NCBI RefSeq assembly: GCF_033807575.1
Contig: NC_084705.1
Coordinates: 16,858,019-16,922,018 of the forward strand
DNA length: 64,000 bases
Reading direction: 5' to 3'
DNA from: Cydia pomonella
Taxonomy: Eukaryota > Arthropoda > Insecta > Lepidoptera > Tortricidae
Position 1 is the first letter of the stretch; each line of letters begins with the position of its first letter. The translations under genes were made by a program, and so were the position numbers. The notes under the pieces are model-generated. The model searched no databases and was not told where the DNA came from. It saw nothing but the letters and a program-made list of their open reading frames with translations. Positions 34,045-44,693 of this stretch are shown here, one piece after another.

Positions 34045-34645
34045 TGTTTTCAACACACTTGCTCAAAACGACGTTTTTATTCCACCAATATTAAACACGC
34101 GTGCTTTTTCAATATATGTATTATAACACTCGTGGTTTTTCATTATTTTATTTTTTTATACTACGTCGGTGGCAAACAAGCATACGGCCTGCCTGATGGT
34201 AAGCAGTCTCCGTAGCCTATGTACACCTGCAACTCCAGAGGAGTTACATGCGCGTTGCCGACCCTAACCCCACCCCCCTCGTTGAGCTCTGGCAACCTTA
34301 CTCACCGGCAGGAACACAACACTATGAGTAGGGTCAAGTGTTATTTGGCTGCGGTTTTCTCTAAGGTGAAATCTGGAATGACATCTGCTGTGCTGTGCCC
34401 TACCACACAAGGCGAGATGACATTCACATTGCCCATACCTCTCTTTTGGACGTAGTTTAAGGACATACCCGGGTCAAAATTATCCGACTGAGTTATGAAG
34501 CTAACTGATTGCTAATAATATGCATGGAAACGGAGCCTTCTTAATTTGGTCGAGTAATTATTTTTTTTTTAACCAACTATTAGGTTTCAAATGTTAGTTC
34601 AAAGAGGTTTTATCACGCCAAACATAATTTATAGATTAACAGCGC
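34045..34645. repeat. Dispersed repeat (inverted copy of 10131-10420) carrying an insertion
   Basis: The outer parts (34045-34145 and 34478-34645) match the 10-kb copy in reverse complement: TTTTCAACACACTTGCTCAA, AACACGCGTGCTTTTTCAA, ACTGATTGCTAATAATATGC and AACATAATTTATAGATTAA. The middle is an insertion absent from the other copy. Confidence 0.8.
34143..34478 (-). mobile_element. SINE-like insertion (also at 55505-55655)
   Basis: It starts with a T run, then TACTACGTCGGTGGCAAACA, CGGCCTGCCTGATGGTAAGC and TCTCCGTAGCCTATGTACAC. ATTAT-type sequence lies at both junctions, consistent with a short target duplication. The poly(T) start suggests a retroposed tail read on the plus strand, so the element runs on the minus strand. 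Confidence 0.7.
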
Positions 34646-35783
34646 GTTGACAGCACAGGTCTCATATTTTTTTGAATTAGGAAGGAGATACCCTTCCTAT
34701 AGTTAAGTCAAATGAAGGGGTAAGTAATTCAAAGGTAAAGCCAATCGTTGGGGTTGTTCAATAAACGACTAAGCCATTTAAAGGCTTTTTTCTGGGAAGG
34801 GGTGGACGGGTCCCTGGTCCCTGGTAGGTACGATGAATTTTATCGACAAATCACCCCGTACACCAATTTTTTTAACCATTTTTAAATTGCACCCCTTTAA
34901 ATTTTTGTTGCCCACACAACACGGACGTCCAAATATCAATCGCACATAGGGTTTGCACGACGGATCTGAAATGTATGGGAAGATCCGCGGATCCGGATTC
35001 ATATCCGGATAATTTAATACATATCGGATCCGGATTGTAAACTCTAGTCGCACAGTAGATAATGATTAATTTACCAAGTGCACCCATGTTTGCCAGCATA
35101 AAACTTTAAAGCAATTTAAAAATGGTTTAGAAAAAATAGGTATAGGGGGTTTTTCATCGATAAAAATCATCATACAATACGTGGTTAACGGCTCTACCAT
35201 AGTTGTCCGTACACATTTTACTAGACGCTGGCATCAGCAAGGAGATAACAGTTCCCATAATAATTCATACTTTTTATATATTCTGCTTATATTAACTTGA
35301 CCGGCTGGCGAAGTGCTTATCGATTCTTATCGTAACTTTAAACAAACCCGAATCAAATTTAAAAAACGAAATTTCAGGGAAACCTGTTTGTTTTACAGAT
35401 ACGAGTGTGTCCGAAGTTTGGTGGTTTTATATGCTGTTAGCTCTAACGACTTCGTAATGGCTTTAATTTTGTTGCTTTTAAAGCGGATTGTTTTCCAAAT
35501 TGAATAAGTTTTTTTATTAGTGCGTACATGTTTCTCTTGATTAATGTAGGTTTAGTATTTGAACTGTTTGGCATTCAGGGTAGATTGCAATTGTTATCCA
35601 TTCCAAAAAAAAATATTAATCCACCATATTAAAGGCGACGCTGACATACCCAAACATTCAGTTACATGAATGCGTGTCTGCTTATTTAAACTTTTATAAC
35701 TGATATCACTGGTATATCTAAAATGACATTTTGTGCGTAATATTAAGAACAATTGGTGTAACAAGTATAATGTATTGTTGCAG
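34646..35783. other. Non-coding sequence up to the first CASK exon
   Basis: Includes a patch with repeated GGATCCGG words (34975-35040). Two overlapping minus ORFs there are not credible. The polypyrimidine/acceptor region of exon A ends at 35783. Confidence 0.5.
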
Positions 35784-35975
35784 GCCCTACTGCAGGCACA
35801 CGATGTGGTGGCGCGCGAGGTGTACGGCGAGGAGTCGCTGCGCGCCTCGCCGCCACCGGTCAACGGGCGCAGCACGGCGCCGCCCCCCGAGGACGACGAC
35901 GACACCGAGCCCGAGTTCGAGAACGTGACCAGGGTGCGCCTCGTGCAGTTCCAGAAGAACACTGACGAGCCTATG
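35784..35975 (+). CDS. CASK: CASK exon A: end of L27 region, linker, first PDZ strand
   Basis: The 64 codons begin ALLQAHDVVAREVYGEESLR, which closes the second L27 helix bundle of the MAGUK scaffold CASK. A proline- and acid-rich linker (PPPEDDDDTEPEFEN) follows, then RVRLVQFQKNTDEPM, the first strand of the PDZ domain. It is preceded by TTGCAG and followed by GTAACA, phase 0 on both sides. Exon GC is far above its flanks. CASK sits under the membrane at synapses and junctions, and binds Veli/Lin-7 and Mint through the L27 and kinase parts. Those N-terminal exons were not found upstream in this window. Confidence 0.93.
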
Positions 35976-36289
35976 GTAACACTTTACCTATGTATTTTTT
36001 TATTGTACGACCGATTGTAAACTTTGCTTTTGCCTGAGTAACTTTCTTTTGTTCAAAAAAAGTGACATTACATTATGAGGCTTATTCTATCGTAGTCTCT
36101 ATAATACGCACAAATACAAGCGAAAAATTTAATGTCAGTCAACTGTAGATATAACTCACCCCCTGCTAGGAATTTGTTAGCAGGGGTCAACTATTTATGC
36201 AGCTGCTTGTATGTTCGAATCGGCGGTATTTTATTATTAAAGTAGGCATATTACAATGCGCTTATGTACGTCAAATAAAGCTACACCGG

Positions 36290-37290
36290 CTCTAACCCTA
36301 CACCTCTGACCTGAGAAGATTTAAATCCCCCCTCAATTGGAGGAGGGTATCCCGATATGGACCGGCAAGAAACTCGGCGGGACACATATTTTCAAAACAT
36401 CTCATCTTATAATTAACATGCATTAAATAAGAAAAAACACAATTTAGATTAGTATAGAAACCAATTACATACAGTAGCTACTTTTCTTTATAGAAATTTG
36501 ATTAAAAAATATATTTCAGAAAACATATCGAATTCTTACAAAATAATAAGAAAAATAAAATTAATAAAGAAATGAGAATTTACATTATATAAATCTGACT
36601 GATTGCTATGTCACCTGAGCTGTGTCATTTACAACTCTACACACAATACAATGATTTTAATTGCTACTTGTTTTTACAGTTTTTGGTTTGGACCATGCAT
36701 GTTTGTCTGTCAAGTAGTCCTCGACTCTATAATAAGCCTTCAACATCAATGGCTTTTTAAAGTAATTCTGAAGAGCTGACAAGGGTAATCTTAAAGCATC
36801 GTCAGGTAACTTGTTATAAAAATGATTGCATTGCCGAACGAATGACTTTTGTACTTTGCGGACACGAAACTTCCTGATAGAACGCTTATTTTTATTTCTA
36901 GTGTTATAGTTATGGACATCAGAATTCTTAGTGAATGAGTCTAGATTCTTAAGAACATAAATAATACTATCATATATGTATTGGGAAGCTACAGTTAAAA
37001 TATTAATTTCTTTGAAAAATTCTCTTAATGATTCACGAGCTCTTAAGTTATATATAGAACAAATGGCTCTCTTTTGTAAGACAAATATAGTCTATATGTC
37101 AGCTGCTTTGCCCCAAACTAGAATACCATATGAGTCATATGACATTACACTATGAAAATAACTATAATAGACAAGGCGAGCTGTCTCAACATTGGTCAAT
37201 TGCCTGATTCTCCTAACGGCGTAAGCGTTAGTTTGTGCACAACACGTAATTCGGAACTTCGGAGCTACGGCGTAGCGCACGTAGCGTTGA
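36290..37290 (-). pseudogene. Jockey-like LINE 3' end in CASK intron A-B
   Basis: Minus-strand frames read NAYAVRRIRQLTNVETARLV, YYSYFHSVMSYDSYGILVWG, then after a stop LQKRAICSIYNLRARESLRE and INILTVASQYIYDSIIYVLK, ending RVEDYLTDKHAW. This is the post-catalytic RT region of an insect jockey-type LINE, with stops and frame breaks. The 3' UTR contains CCGATATGGACCGGCAAGAA and ACTCGGCGGGACACA near 36350-36385. It is 5'-truncated and lies antisense to CASK. Confidence 0.78.
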
Positions 37291-37756
37291 TTTTATTTAA
37301 GTCTACTGATTGGACATTACTATAAGTGCGCAAGCAATATTAAGATCAAGATAAATTCATAAAATATAAGTAGACAAATATATATACTGAGTATGGGTGT
37401 CTACTCCTAAACAGCCTCAGATCATAAAAGGTAAACAGCTATGAAAATAGGTAGTCTTTTTTCATAAATACGATGATAGAACACGGGCGGAACGAATGAC
37501 ACGCGCCATATATTCCAAAATATAAACATAATAAAGAACGCGTGGACTCGGGAACGCCTGCCCTAGACGAGGATGGCTTTGATTTAGCCTTTATACGCTT
37601 GAGCAATATCGCATACATGAAGTTACTGATAAAATCCGAAAATTTGATAAACTTTCATTTTTTAGGAGCCAATTTAAGAAGGCTGAAGGTAAACCCTAAA
37701 GTCAAATTATTAGGCACGAGTATATATTTTTAAACTGATAAAATAACAGACTATTA
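37291..37756. other. Intronic, nothing recognised
   Basis: A 63-codon plus ORF (37542-37733) has no family resemblance. Confidence 0.45.
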
Positions 37757-38640
37757 GCATGTCGGACTATGCTCAGTGTAGGGTTCCGTAGTTACCTTTC
37801 CGTCACACTAAACTGGAGCTATTGGTATAATAGACTATTAACCAAGGAATGAAACGAGGCTTGGTGCCTTTCACCCGAATTAAATACTCTACTTTACCCA
37901 CCCAAACCCATAGTAAAAACATTTAGACTGCAAGATTTATAAAAATATATGTACATATTTTAGGAAAATGCAGTAATTTTAAAATGAGTTGTTAGGTAAA
38001 GTATGAAAATCAGCGGGATTGCATCTTACATTTTTTTTACTTGTTCGTTCTAAAACTGTCAAAAGTCAAAGGCATTACTCATACTCATTAGGCATGGAAC
38101 CTATTTTAGAGAAATTAAATGTTGAATAACAATTGAATGAGTAAAATAAGCATTTTTTCTTATTGTATTTTACTTTTTTTACATGAATAATGCCAAATAA
38201 CTTTTTAAAACCCATTTAATGTCGTCATATCATTATAACTGTGGCTATATGTCGTTTTACTATGCAGGGGAGACTTTTTGCGATAACTCGAAAACGACTG
38301 AACATATCATGTTCAATATAATAGTTTTCATTTGATATATTTCTTAAGGGTCAAGCTCAGTTCTCCATACAAACGTAGTTACCATCTCATTTTAAAACGA
38401 CCTGCTAATTATTTAGTTTATGCCTAATAGCCTCAGACACCATAGTAAAAAACATACAGCGAATTTAAGATTTTCATACAAAACTTGTTTATCCTCTATT
38501 TCGTTTGTTTTATAAGGTGGAGCATGTCAAATTGCAGCTTTTCAGCACTAACGATCACGGAGCAAAGCCTTGAACAGACAGACAGCCGGACATGGCGAAG
38601 CTATACGAGTAGGGGGTTCCTAGTTGACTAGGAAACCCTA
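37757..38640 (-). repeat. AGGGTTCC-family repeat, inverted copy with diverged middle
   Basis: On the plus strand it starts GTGTAGGGTTCCGTAGTTAC, continues CGTCACACTAAACTGGAGCT and ends AGGGGGTTCCTAGTTGACTA with a reduced GACAGACAGCC tract near 38576. It is the reverse of the copies at 15284 and 20622. The middle is more diverged. Confidence 0.7.
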
Positions 38641-38684
38641 AAAATAGTCATTCTACTTTTCAGGAATCTCTCATGGTCTTTTCT

Positions 38685-39155
38685 TTTTCTACCTCGCGTT
38701 ATCCCGGCATTTTCCCACGACTCATTGGAGCCTGGGGTCCGTTTGGCAACTAATCCCTAGAAGTGGCGTAGTTTTTACGAAAGCGACTGCCATCTGACCT
38801 TCCAACCCAGTACGGATTCACACATTCTCCTTCTTCCTCGCGTTGTTCCGGCATTTTGCCACGGCTCATGGGAGCCTGGGGTCCGCTTTGCAAATAATCC
38901 AAAGATTTGGCGTAGGCACTAGTTTTTACGAAAGCGACTGCCATCTAACCTTCCAACCCAGGGGGTAAACTAGGCCTTGTTGGGATTAGTCCGGTTTCCT
39001 CACGATGTTTTCCTTCACCGAAAAGCGACTGGTAAATATCAAATGATATTTCGTACATAAGTCCCGAAAAACTCATTGGTACGACCCGGGGTTTGAACCC
39101 GCAACCTCCGAATTGCAAGTCGCACGCTCTTACCGCTAGGCCACCAGCACTTGTT
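38685..39155 (-). mobile_element. SINE (family A) with a duplicated tail
   Basis: The minus-strand head near 39152-39095 has the pol III boxes (TGGCCTAGCGGTAAGAG and GCGGGTTCAAAC-like). The body matches the SINE at 16730-17022 (GAGGAAACCGGACTAATCCC-type). Its 3' part occurs twice in tandem (38690-38815 and 38828-38960), both with TTTTTACGAAAGCGACTGCC and GAGCCTGGGGTCCG. Two minus ORFs across it are incidental. Confidence 0.82.
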
Positions 39156-39704
39156 CTGTCATTGCCTCTGATAGTTAAAATGTGTTTTGTTTTTTCTAAA
39201 GCCCTCCTAGTTTTGCGTCCATCAGCATTACTACCTATAAATGTCATTCACTCAGAAATTAAATAATACTGCATATTGTATTGATGCAATTCACAAGAAA
39301 GGACCTTAAATAAAAAAGTATGTATATGACATACCTAAGTGACAAAAATGAAATAATTTTTCCATTTTAATTAAAATAGTGTTATTTTGCATAGATATTT
39401 TGTTAAATTTTTCTCAAAGTTGGTGTCTTCCGTAGGTATCTATGAAAGTGGTAATGATTAATTTTAAAAAGTGTCGTCGAACGAAGTATACAATTATTAT
39501 TGATAAATGTATTATATTATTTATAAACAAGTAAAAAAAAACTTAATCGTCAAAATAATAATTATCGCCACTCCTCACAAAATTTCACAAATCATTTCAG
39601 TAATGCGATGTGACCTACGGGCTGGGAGAATAACTAAACATAAGAAACATGTACGAGCTGAAACTGATACGCTTAGTTCTAGCCTCACACTCGCTTATTA
39701 AATA
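39156..39704. other. Intronic, nothing recognised
   Basis: AT-rich; no gene or repeat boundary. Confidence 0.45.
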
Positions 39705-39955
39705 AATATTATAGGAAATTATTACACAAATTGACTAAGTCCCACAGAAAGCTCAATAAGGCTTGTGTTGAGGGTGCTTAGACAACGATATATATAATAT
39801 ATAAATACTTAAATACATAGAAAACACCCATGACTCAGGAACAAATTTAATATTCATGCTCATCACACGAATAAATGCCCTTACCAGGATTTGAACCCGG
39901 GACCATCAGCTTCGTAGGCAGGGTCACTACCCACTAGGCCAAACTGGTCGTCAAA
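39705..39955 (-). mobile_element. SINE (family B), tRNA-derived
   Basis: On the minus strand the head reads TTTGGCCTAGTGGGTAGTGA (A box) and GTCCCGGGTTCAAATCCTGG (B box). It is followed by a body with ATGAGTCATGGGTGTTTTC-type sequence and a tail with CAAGCCTTATTGAGCTT. It is closely related to the copy at 42405-42675. The tRNA-like part is not a functional tRNA. Confidence 0.85.
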
Positions 39956-39997
39956 TTATTCAATCAAAAATATGAAATTCAAGTGCAAAAAAACACA

Positions 39998-40075
39998 AAG
40001 TATTATCTGCATCCACGTCCGGGGATCGAACCCGGATCGTCGCTGTTACCACCTGTTTCTAAGTGGCGGTGGTGG
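39998..40075 (-). repeat. tRNA-like sequence, probable SINE head relic
   Basis: The minus strand carries GATCCGGGTTCGATCCCCGG, a strong B-box/T-arm match. The 5' half does not form a tRNA acceptor or D-arm, so it is a tRNA-derived repeat rather than a tRNA gene. Confidence 0.55.
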
Positions 40076-40629
40076 TAAAAAATAAATACATTTCACCCCG
40101 TAAAGAGATGATTTTCGGGATAAAAACTGTTCGATGTCCTTTTCTGGGACTGAAACTATCTCTATACCAAATTTGCATCTAAACTGGTTCAGTGGTTTAA
40201 GCGTGAAGAGGTAACAGACAGACAGAGTAACTTTCACATTTATAATATTAAAACATATTAGTAATAGGAATACTTCATTAAAAAAAAGTAGCTATATGCT
40301 ATTGATAGGTTACACTTTATATCGAATTCTAATAAAATGTAACATTCACGGTACGATGATTAGGTAGTTGACGACCTTTGCTAATGCATGGTTTTGCGTC
40401 ATTACGTTTATAGTTAGGTAGGTACATCAAAGGTCCATTTTATTTTCTAGAACAGCTGAAACAGAGATTTTGATGCGGGTAATGATGACAACGTCTTTTG
40501 TAGCAATCGTGACTGGTTTTCTAACAACGTTATAGTTGACTTGCCATAAAGACCAAGGAGATGTATCATGGGTCAGTCATTAATTCATTTGTATTCCTGT
40601 TAAGAAATATATCTCTTAATATATATTTT
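40076..40629. other. Intronic, nothing recognised
   Basis: A repeat-like patch near 40080-40240 includes AACTGGTTCAGTGGTTTAAG; no boundaries were found. Confidence 0.4.
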
Positions 40630-41045
40630 TTTTTTCATTTCTCTGAATGTGGGTCATTGTTCATTATGAAGTGTGCAGGAAGTGATACCTTTCTGCTCTA
40701 GGTCGTGTTGCTTTCCAAGTACCGGCGGTTTTTTATTTAATTTTTTTTTAATGAAAATCTATTAAAATTTGGTGTACAAATTCCATTCTGATATTTAACT
40801 CCCCATCCCAAAAATAACGATACATTTACCTAAATTGTTACCTAATCGAAAGTACCGTCAAGAAATACGAGTAGTATGAAAGATTATACTAAGGTATGTT
40901 TTTTCTAAATACACGTGTATTTTACTTTCCTCGTATTCGAAATAAAAAGTAAGTAGAATGTTTAACTCGGTCGAAAGGCACTATTTCAGTCTGGGACTAA
41001 ACTATATACCTTGACAGGAATGAGTGCCTTTCATCCCCTTGTAAC
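40630..41045 (+). repeat. Dispersed repeat shared with 26800-27215
   Basis: Same order and orientation as the first copy: GTGGGTCATTGTTC, ATTCTGATATTTAACTCCCC, ATACATTTACCTAAATTG, GAAAGTACCGTCAAGAAATA and GTCGAAAGGCACTATTTCA. Non-coding. Confidence 0.75.
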
Positions 41046-41374
41046 TATTATAGTACTCGTAAAGTCTGTTCGGAAAGAGAAGAGTCGTGTAATGTATTGG
41101 GCCCCATACATTCCACACTCTTCTCTTTTCGCACGGACAATAGTCGCTATTGTTCATGTCTTGTGGCAAAATATTCCTTACTAAAGCTACGCAGAGACTC
41201 GGGATGAATTTCATTAAAAAGCAGTGCATTCGCATTTCTTTTTATAAAAATATTTGTAATAAAAATATTTCAAATTATTTCTGCTTCCTTTGACAGTGAT
41301 TACTTTGTGAAACAGTACATTTTGTTGTAAGTGGTAATACACTTTGTTTGATAAGCGTATATAATTGTCTGCAG

Positions 41375-41539
41375 GGCATAACCCTGAAACTAGCTGACGA
41401 CGGAAGATGCATTGTGGCTCGGATCATGCACGGGGGCATGATCCACCGACAAGCCACGCTGCACGTCGGCGACGAGATCAGGGAGATCAACGGCACGCCT
41501 GTAGCCAACCAGTCCGTCGCACAACTTCAAAGGATGCTG
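41375..41539 (+). CDS. CASK: CASK exon B: core of the PDZ domain
   Basis: Fifty-five codons from GITLKLADDGRCIVARIMHG through LHVGDEIREINGTPVANQSV to AQLQRML. These are the carboxylate-binding GITL loop and the central strands and helix of the CASK PDZ, which binds C-termini of neurexin and syndecan. The exon follows CTGCAG and precedes GTGAGT, phase 0 on both sides, joining directly to TDEPM of exon A. If the donor is not used, the frame stays open for 26 more codons before TGA at 41618-41620 (see findings). Confidence 0.95.
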
Positions 41540-41849
41540 GTGAGTAGCATGATACACCAGCAGGCCAGTTTCTCTATCTACTTATTGAGAGACGAAGTGG
41601 AAAAAAAATGCAACCCGTGAGATGCAAAGTAGCTCACACAAAACAAGAAAATGGGCGCTAACTCGAGTCGAAGGTTCTGAGGCCATGAATGAACCCCTTC
41701 AACTAGCTTAGCAAATGGAAAAAGAAAATCGGATAAACTTATAACGGCTCAATATTCACAATAGGTCTCCAAACTATAATATTATTGTTATTAATTCTTT
41801 ATTTCAGATAAAATTTTATCCACATAATTTCCAAGTACCTGGGCGACCG

Positions 41850-42180
41850 AGCTTTGCTCGGTTATAACTATTTATTGTAATAGGTGATAATCTACATAAA
41901 CTTAAAAATTAAAATGTGAACTGACAATTATTTTTTACAATCGATTTTAACCTTACAGCACTTGTCACAGAGTAACGCCATCTATTGTCAATTTCTCTTA
42001 TTACATAGGTCATTATTTTACTAAATTAAACTTGTCTAAAACAATAAAAATTAAAAAATGATATTTAAACTTGAACATATAAAAAAAAAACAAAAGTTAG
42101 TCACCGGGCGAGATTCGAACCCGTAACACTCGTTAGCAGTCCGCGTCTTAACCCGCTGGACCAGACGGACAGTGGCCGGC
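41850..42180 (-). mobile_element. Composite retroposon with tRNA-Ser-like head
   Basis: The minus strand from about 42176 has TCTGGTCCAGCGGGTTAAGA (A box) and ACGGGTTCGAATCTCGCCCG (B box), with CTGCTAA at the anticodon-loop position. The anticodon stem does not pair, so it is not a working tRNA. The body extends leftwards to GACCGAGCTTTGCTCGGT near 41851. Family assignment is uncertain. Confidence 0.6.
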
Positions 42181-42345
42181 AATACCAAATTAGCGACCAT
42201 ATTCTGCGCCGAAAGAAAAACGCATGAAAACTCAAAAACACGCGTTTTCCCAAACATAAGACTAATCTAGATAGATTGTATACCCCCAAAAACCCCCATA
42301 TACCACATTTCAGCGAAATCGTTAGAGCCGTTTCCGAGATCACAG

Positions 42346-42348
<3 letters not shown>

Positions 42349-42400
<52 letters not shown>
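42349..42400. repeat. (TA)n microsatellite
   Basis: About 26 TA units, interrupted only at the edges. The next SINE is inserted at its right side. Confidence 0.95.
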
Positions 42401-42404
<4 letters not shown>

Positions 42405-42405
<1 letters not shown>

Positions 42406-42675
42406 AATAAATAATAATAAATATTATAGGACATTATTACACAAATTGACTAAGTCCCACAGTAAGCTCAATAAGGCTTGTGTTGAGGTACTTAGACAAC
42501 GATATATATAATATATAAATATTTATAAATACTTAAATACATAGAAAACACCCATGACTCAGGAACAAATATCCATGCTCATCACACAAATACATGCCCT
42601 TACCAGGATTTGAACCCGGGACCATCAGCTTCGTAGGCAGGGTCACTACCCACTAGGCCAAACCGGTCGTCAATA
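42405..42675 (-). mobile_element. SINE (family B), tRNA-derived, second copy
   Basis: Nearly the same sequence as 39705-39955: tRNA-like head on the minus strand (GGCCTAGTGGGTAGTGACCC and GTCCCGGGTTCAAATCCTGG), body with GAAAACACCCATGACTCAGG on the plus strand, and an AATAATAATAAATATTATAG tail. AT-repeat sequence lies on both sides, compatible with insertion into the microsatellite. Confidence 0.87.
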
Positions 42676-42779
42676 TATATACAAGAATTGCTCATTTAAA
42701 GGTATAAGATATACCAATGCTGAAACTTATGTACGAGTGAGCCTGTGCCCTACGTACCTCCAAAAAAGATGCAATAATG

Positions 42780-43140
42780 AAATAAAATAAAAATCATTTA
42801 TTTCGGATAACAAGACCCATACATTACTAATTACATAACATAATTAAAAATTGTTAAAAAATTAAAATTAATACAAAAATAATCAAGTAATTAATTTAAA
42901 GCATTGTCAAATCATAACATCACGAAATAAAAATGAAATAAAATAAAATGTCAGATTTTAAAATATTAATTTAATATTGCAACGTAATAATAATAATGAC
43001 CAATTTAGAATGTCGTGACTTAAATGCAATAATTTAAGTTAATTTATCCATATAATACATTAAATAAAATTAATAATCCATTTTAATGTTGACTTTAATC
43101 CCCGTTTGATATAAAAAAAAAATAATGAGTTCTTTATTTA
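42780..43140 (-). repeat. AT-rich probable LINE 3' tail
   Basis: It starts AAATAAAATAAAAATCATTT followed by ATTTCGGATAACAAGACCCA, a word chain seen at minus-strand LINE ends. The rest is over 80 percent AT by eye, with no coding frame. Confidence 0.5.
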
Positions 43141-43422
43141 ACATAATTTATTACAATGTAATTACTTAATCTAGTATACATTTTCATCCTAGATAGTAAT
43201 AACAATAAATTAATACAGTTTAGTGAGCTATAGGCGCTCATTATAAACTTTTTAACAAAATGTGAAATATTGCATATATACCGAACCGGAGTAAACTTAG
43301 TAGGCACTGTGAGATCGTGCGGATTTCTACTTTCAGGCGTTTGACGCGCCAGCGACAGGGCAGGGGCTTATCCGACGGGCTTACGCCACGGAAATGCTAC
43401 GTACCCATAGTACACTACCTAC

Positions 43423-44332
43423 TGTAGCAAGAAATAAGAGAAAGAATGGTTTACTCGCTACGAGAAATAAACGTTTATTTTAAATTTAGACATAAAAAAA
43501 AGAACATTAAAAAAAATTGGGATCACCGCAGGAATCTACAGATAAACATTTAATTCACACTAAACTATACAAATCCTATAAATGTTATCCATCTAACACG
43601 TGCCACGGAAATCAAACACAAGTAATAAATAAAAAGTATCTGCCACCGAAATCAGAAATACATCCAGTTAACTTTAAGAAGAAACGTGCCACAGAAATAA
43701 AACTTATGAAATGAAAAAAATACTGGCTAAATCTTTCTTGTTCCCTATTGGTACCAGTAAGGAACGGCCAGGAGTAAAGTCTACATAGCATAAAAATATT
43801 ACAGAATTTAATGTATAAAATACACAGAAAAAAACCGTTGAATGAGTGTTTGCTAAAAATAGTTCATCTGGTTGTATTAATCAAAAAAAAAATAATTGGA
43901 CACTTCCCTTGAGAGAGACAGCTGCGTAGAAAAAAATAGGCTTAGGCCTATGATGCACCGCGTTAGCACAATAGGCACCCCCAACGTTCAGGCTGACGTC
44001 GGTGCTGTAGGTAACTATCCCGGACGAACTAAGCCGGGTTTCGTGGTAGGCGCCTTAGTCCGCGTCCTTAAACGCAATAGTAAAAATATGCTTCCCCGGA
44101 AAGAAAAACCGCGACAAAGAGCGGTTTTCCCAATTTATAACGCGACAATCGTTATCAACAATAACAAAGGCACCGATGAGCAAAATTAATTTTATTCCGC
44201 TTTGAAAGATGTCATCAAATATGATCTCACGATGACACATTCTTCCTCTTTTCTTATTATTTTGGCAGTTGTCAAACCAAACTCTCGGGAATCAACCTAC
44301 AAAAAAGGTTTCTTCCAAAGCGTAATGCTGCA
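43423..44332 (-). repeat. 3' LTR (left copy)
   Basis: It runs TGTAGCAAGAAATAAGAG to GCGTAATGCTGCA on the plus strand, so TG...CA ends on either strand. Its 65-, 97- and 61-codon ORFs are repeated unchanged in the other LTR and are not genes. Confidence 0.95.
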
Positions 44333-44693
44333 GACATCCTCTAACATACACAAAAAAAGTTGTTGTTATGATAGGTGTCTCAACACAAATATCCCCAACA
44401 CCCCCGACTTAACTACTTAATAGACTAGAGTTCCTAGTATTACTTCATAGCCATGTTACAAATATAGGGAATGAACCCACAAACAAAGGTTTTTTGAACA
44501 TTATACATAAACCCTAATCTAATCCTTAACCAACGTGTCCCTTCTTCTTAACCAATTAAAAAAACTTTAAACACTAATAACAAATGAATATTGCGTAGAT
44601 GCAACAATGCGTAAACAAAACCAATGGTAGCTTATGACACACACGAAATGAATTATGTTAGCAACAAAAAAAAAAAACCTAAATTATGACAAC
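44333..44693. other. Short spacer between integrase frame and 3' LTR
   Basis: About 360 bp with no envelope-like frame. The bases next to the LTR (AGAGGATGTC on the minus strand) make only a weak polypurine tract. Confidence 0.55.

Noticed and set aside
35594..35962. 122-codon minus ORF rich in Ser and Gly
   Set aside because: Shadow of the GC-rich CASK exon A on the opposite strand.
39890..39955. tRNA gene on the minus strand
   Set aside because: The same sequence with the same body and tail occurs at 42600-42672, so it is a SINE head.
42105..42176. tRNA-Ser gene on the minus strand
   Set aside because: B box is strong but the anticodon and acceptor stems do not pair; it is a tRNA-derived retroposon head.
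43896..44189. 97-codon ORF repeated exactly at 49362-49655 as a duplicated gene
   Set aside because: Both copies lie inside the two LTRs of one retrotransposon, so the identity reflects LTR duplication.
44333..44693. Envelope gene for the gypsy element
   Set aside because: Only about 360 bp separates integrase from the LTR, with no signal peptide or membrane-segment frame.
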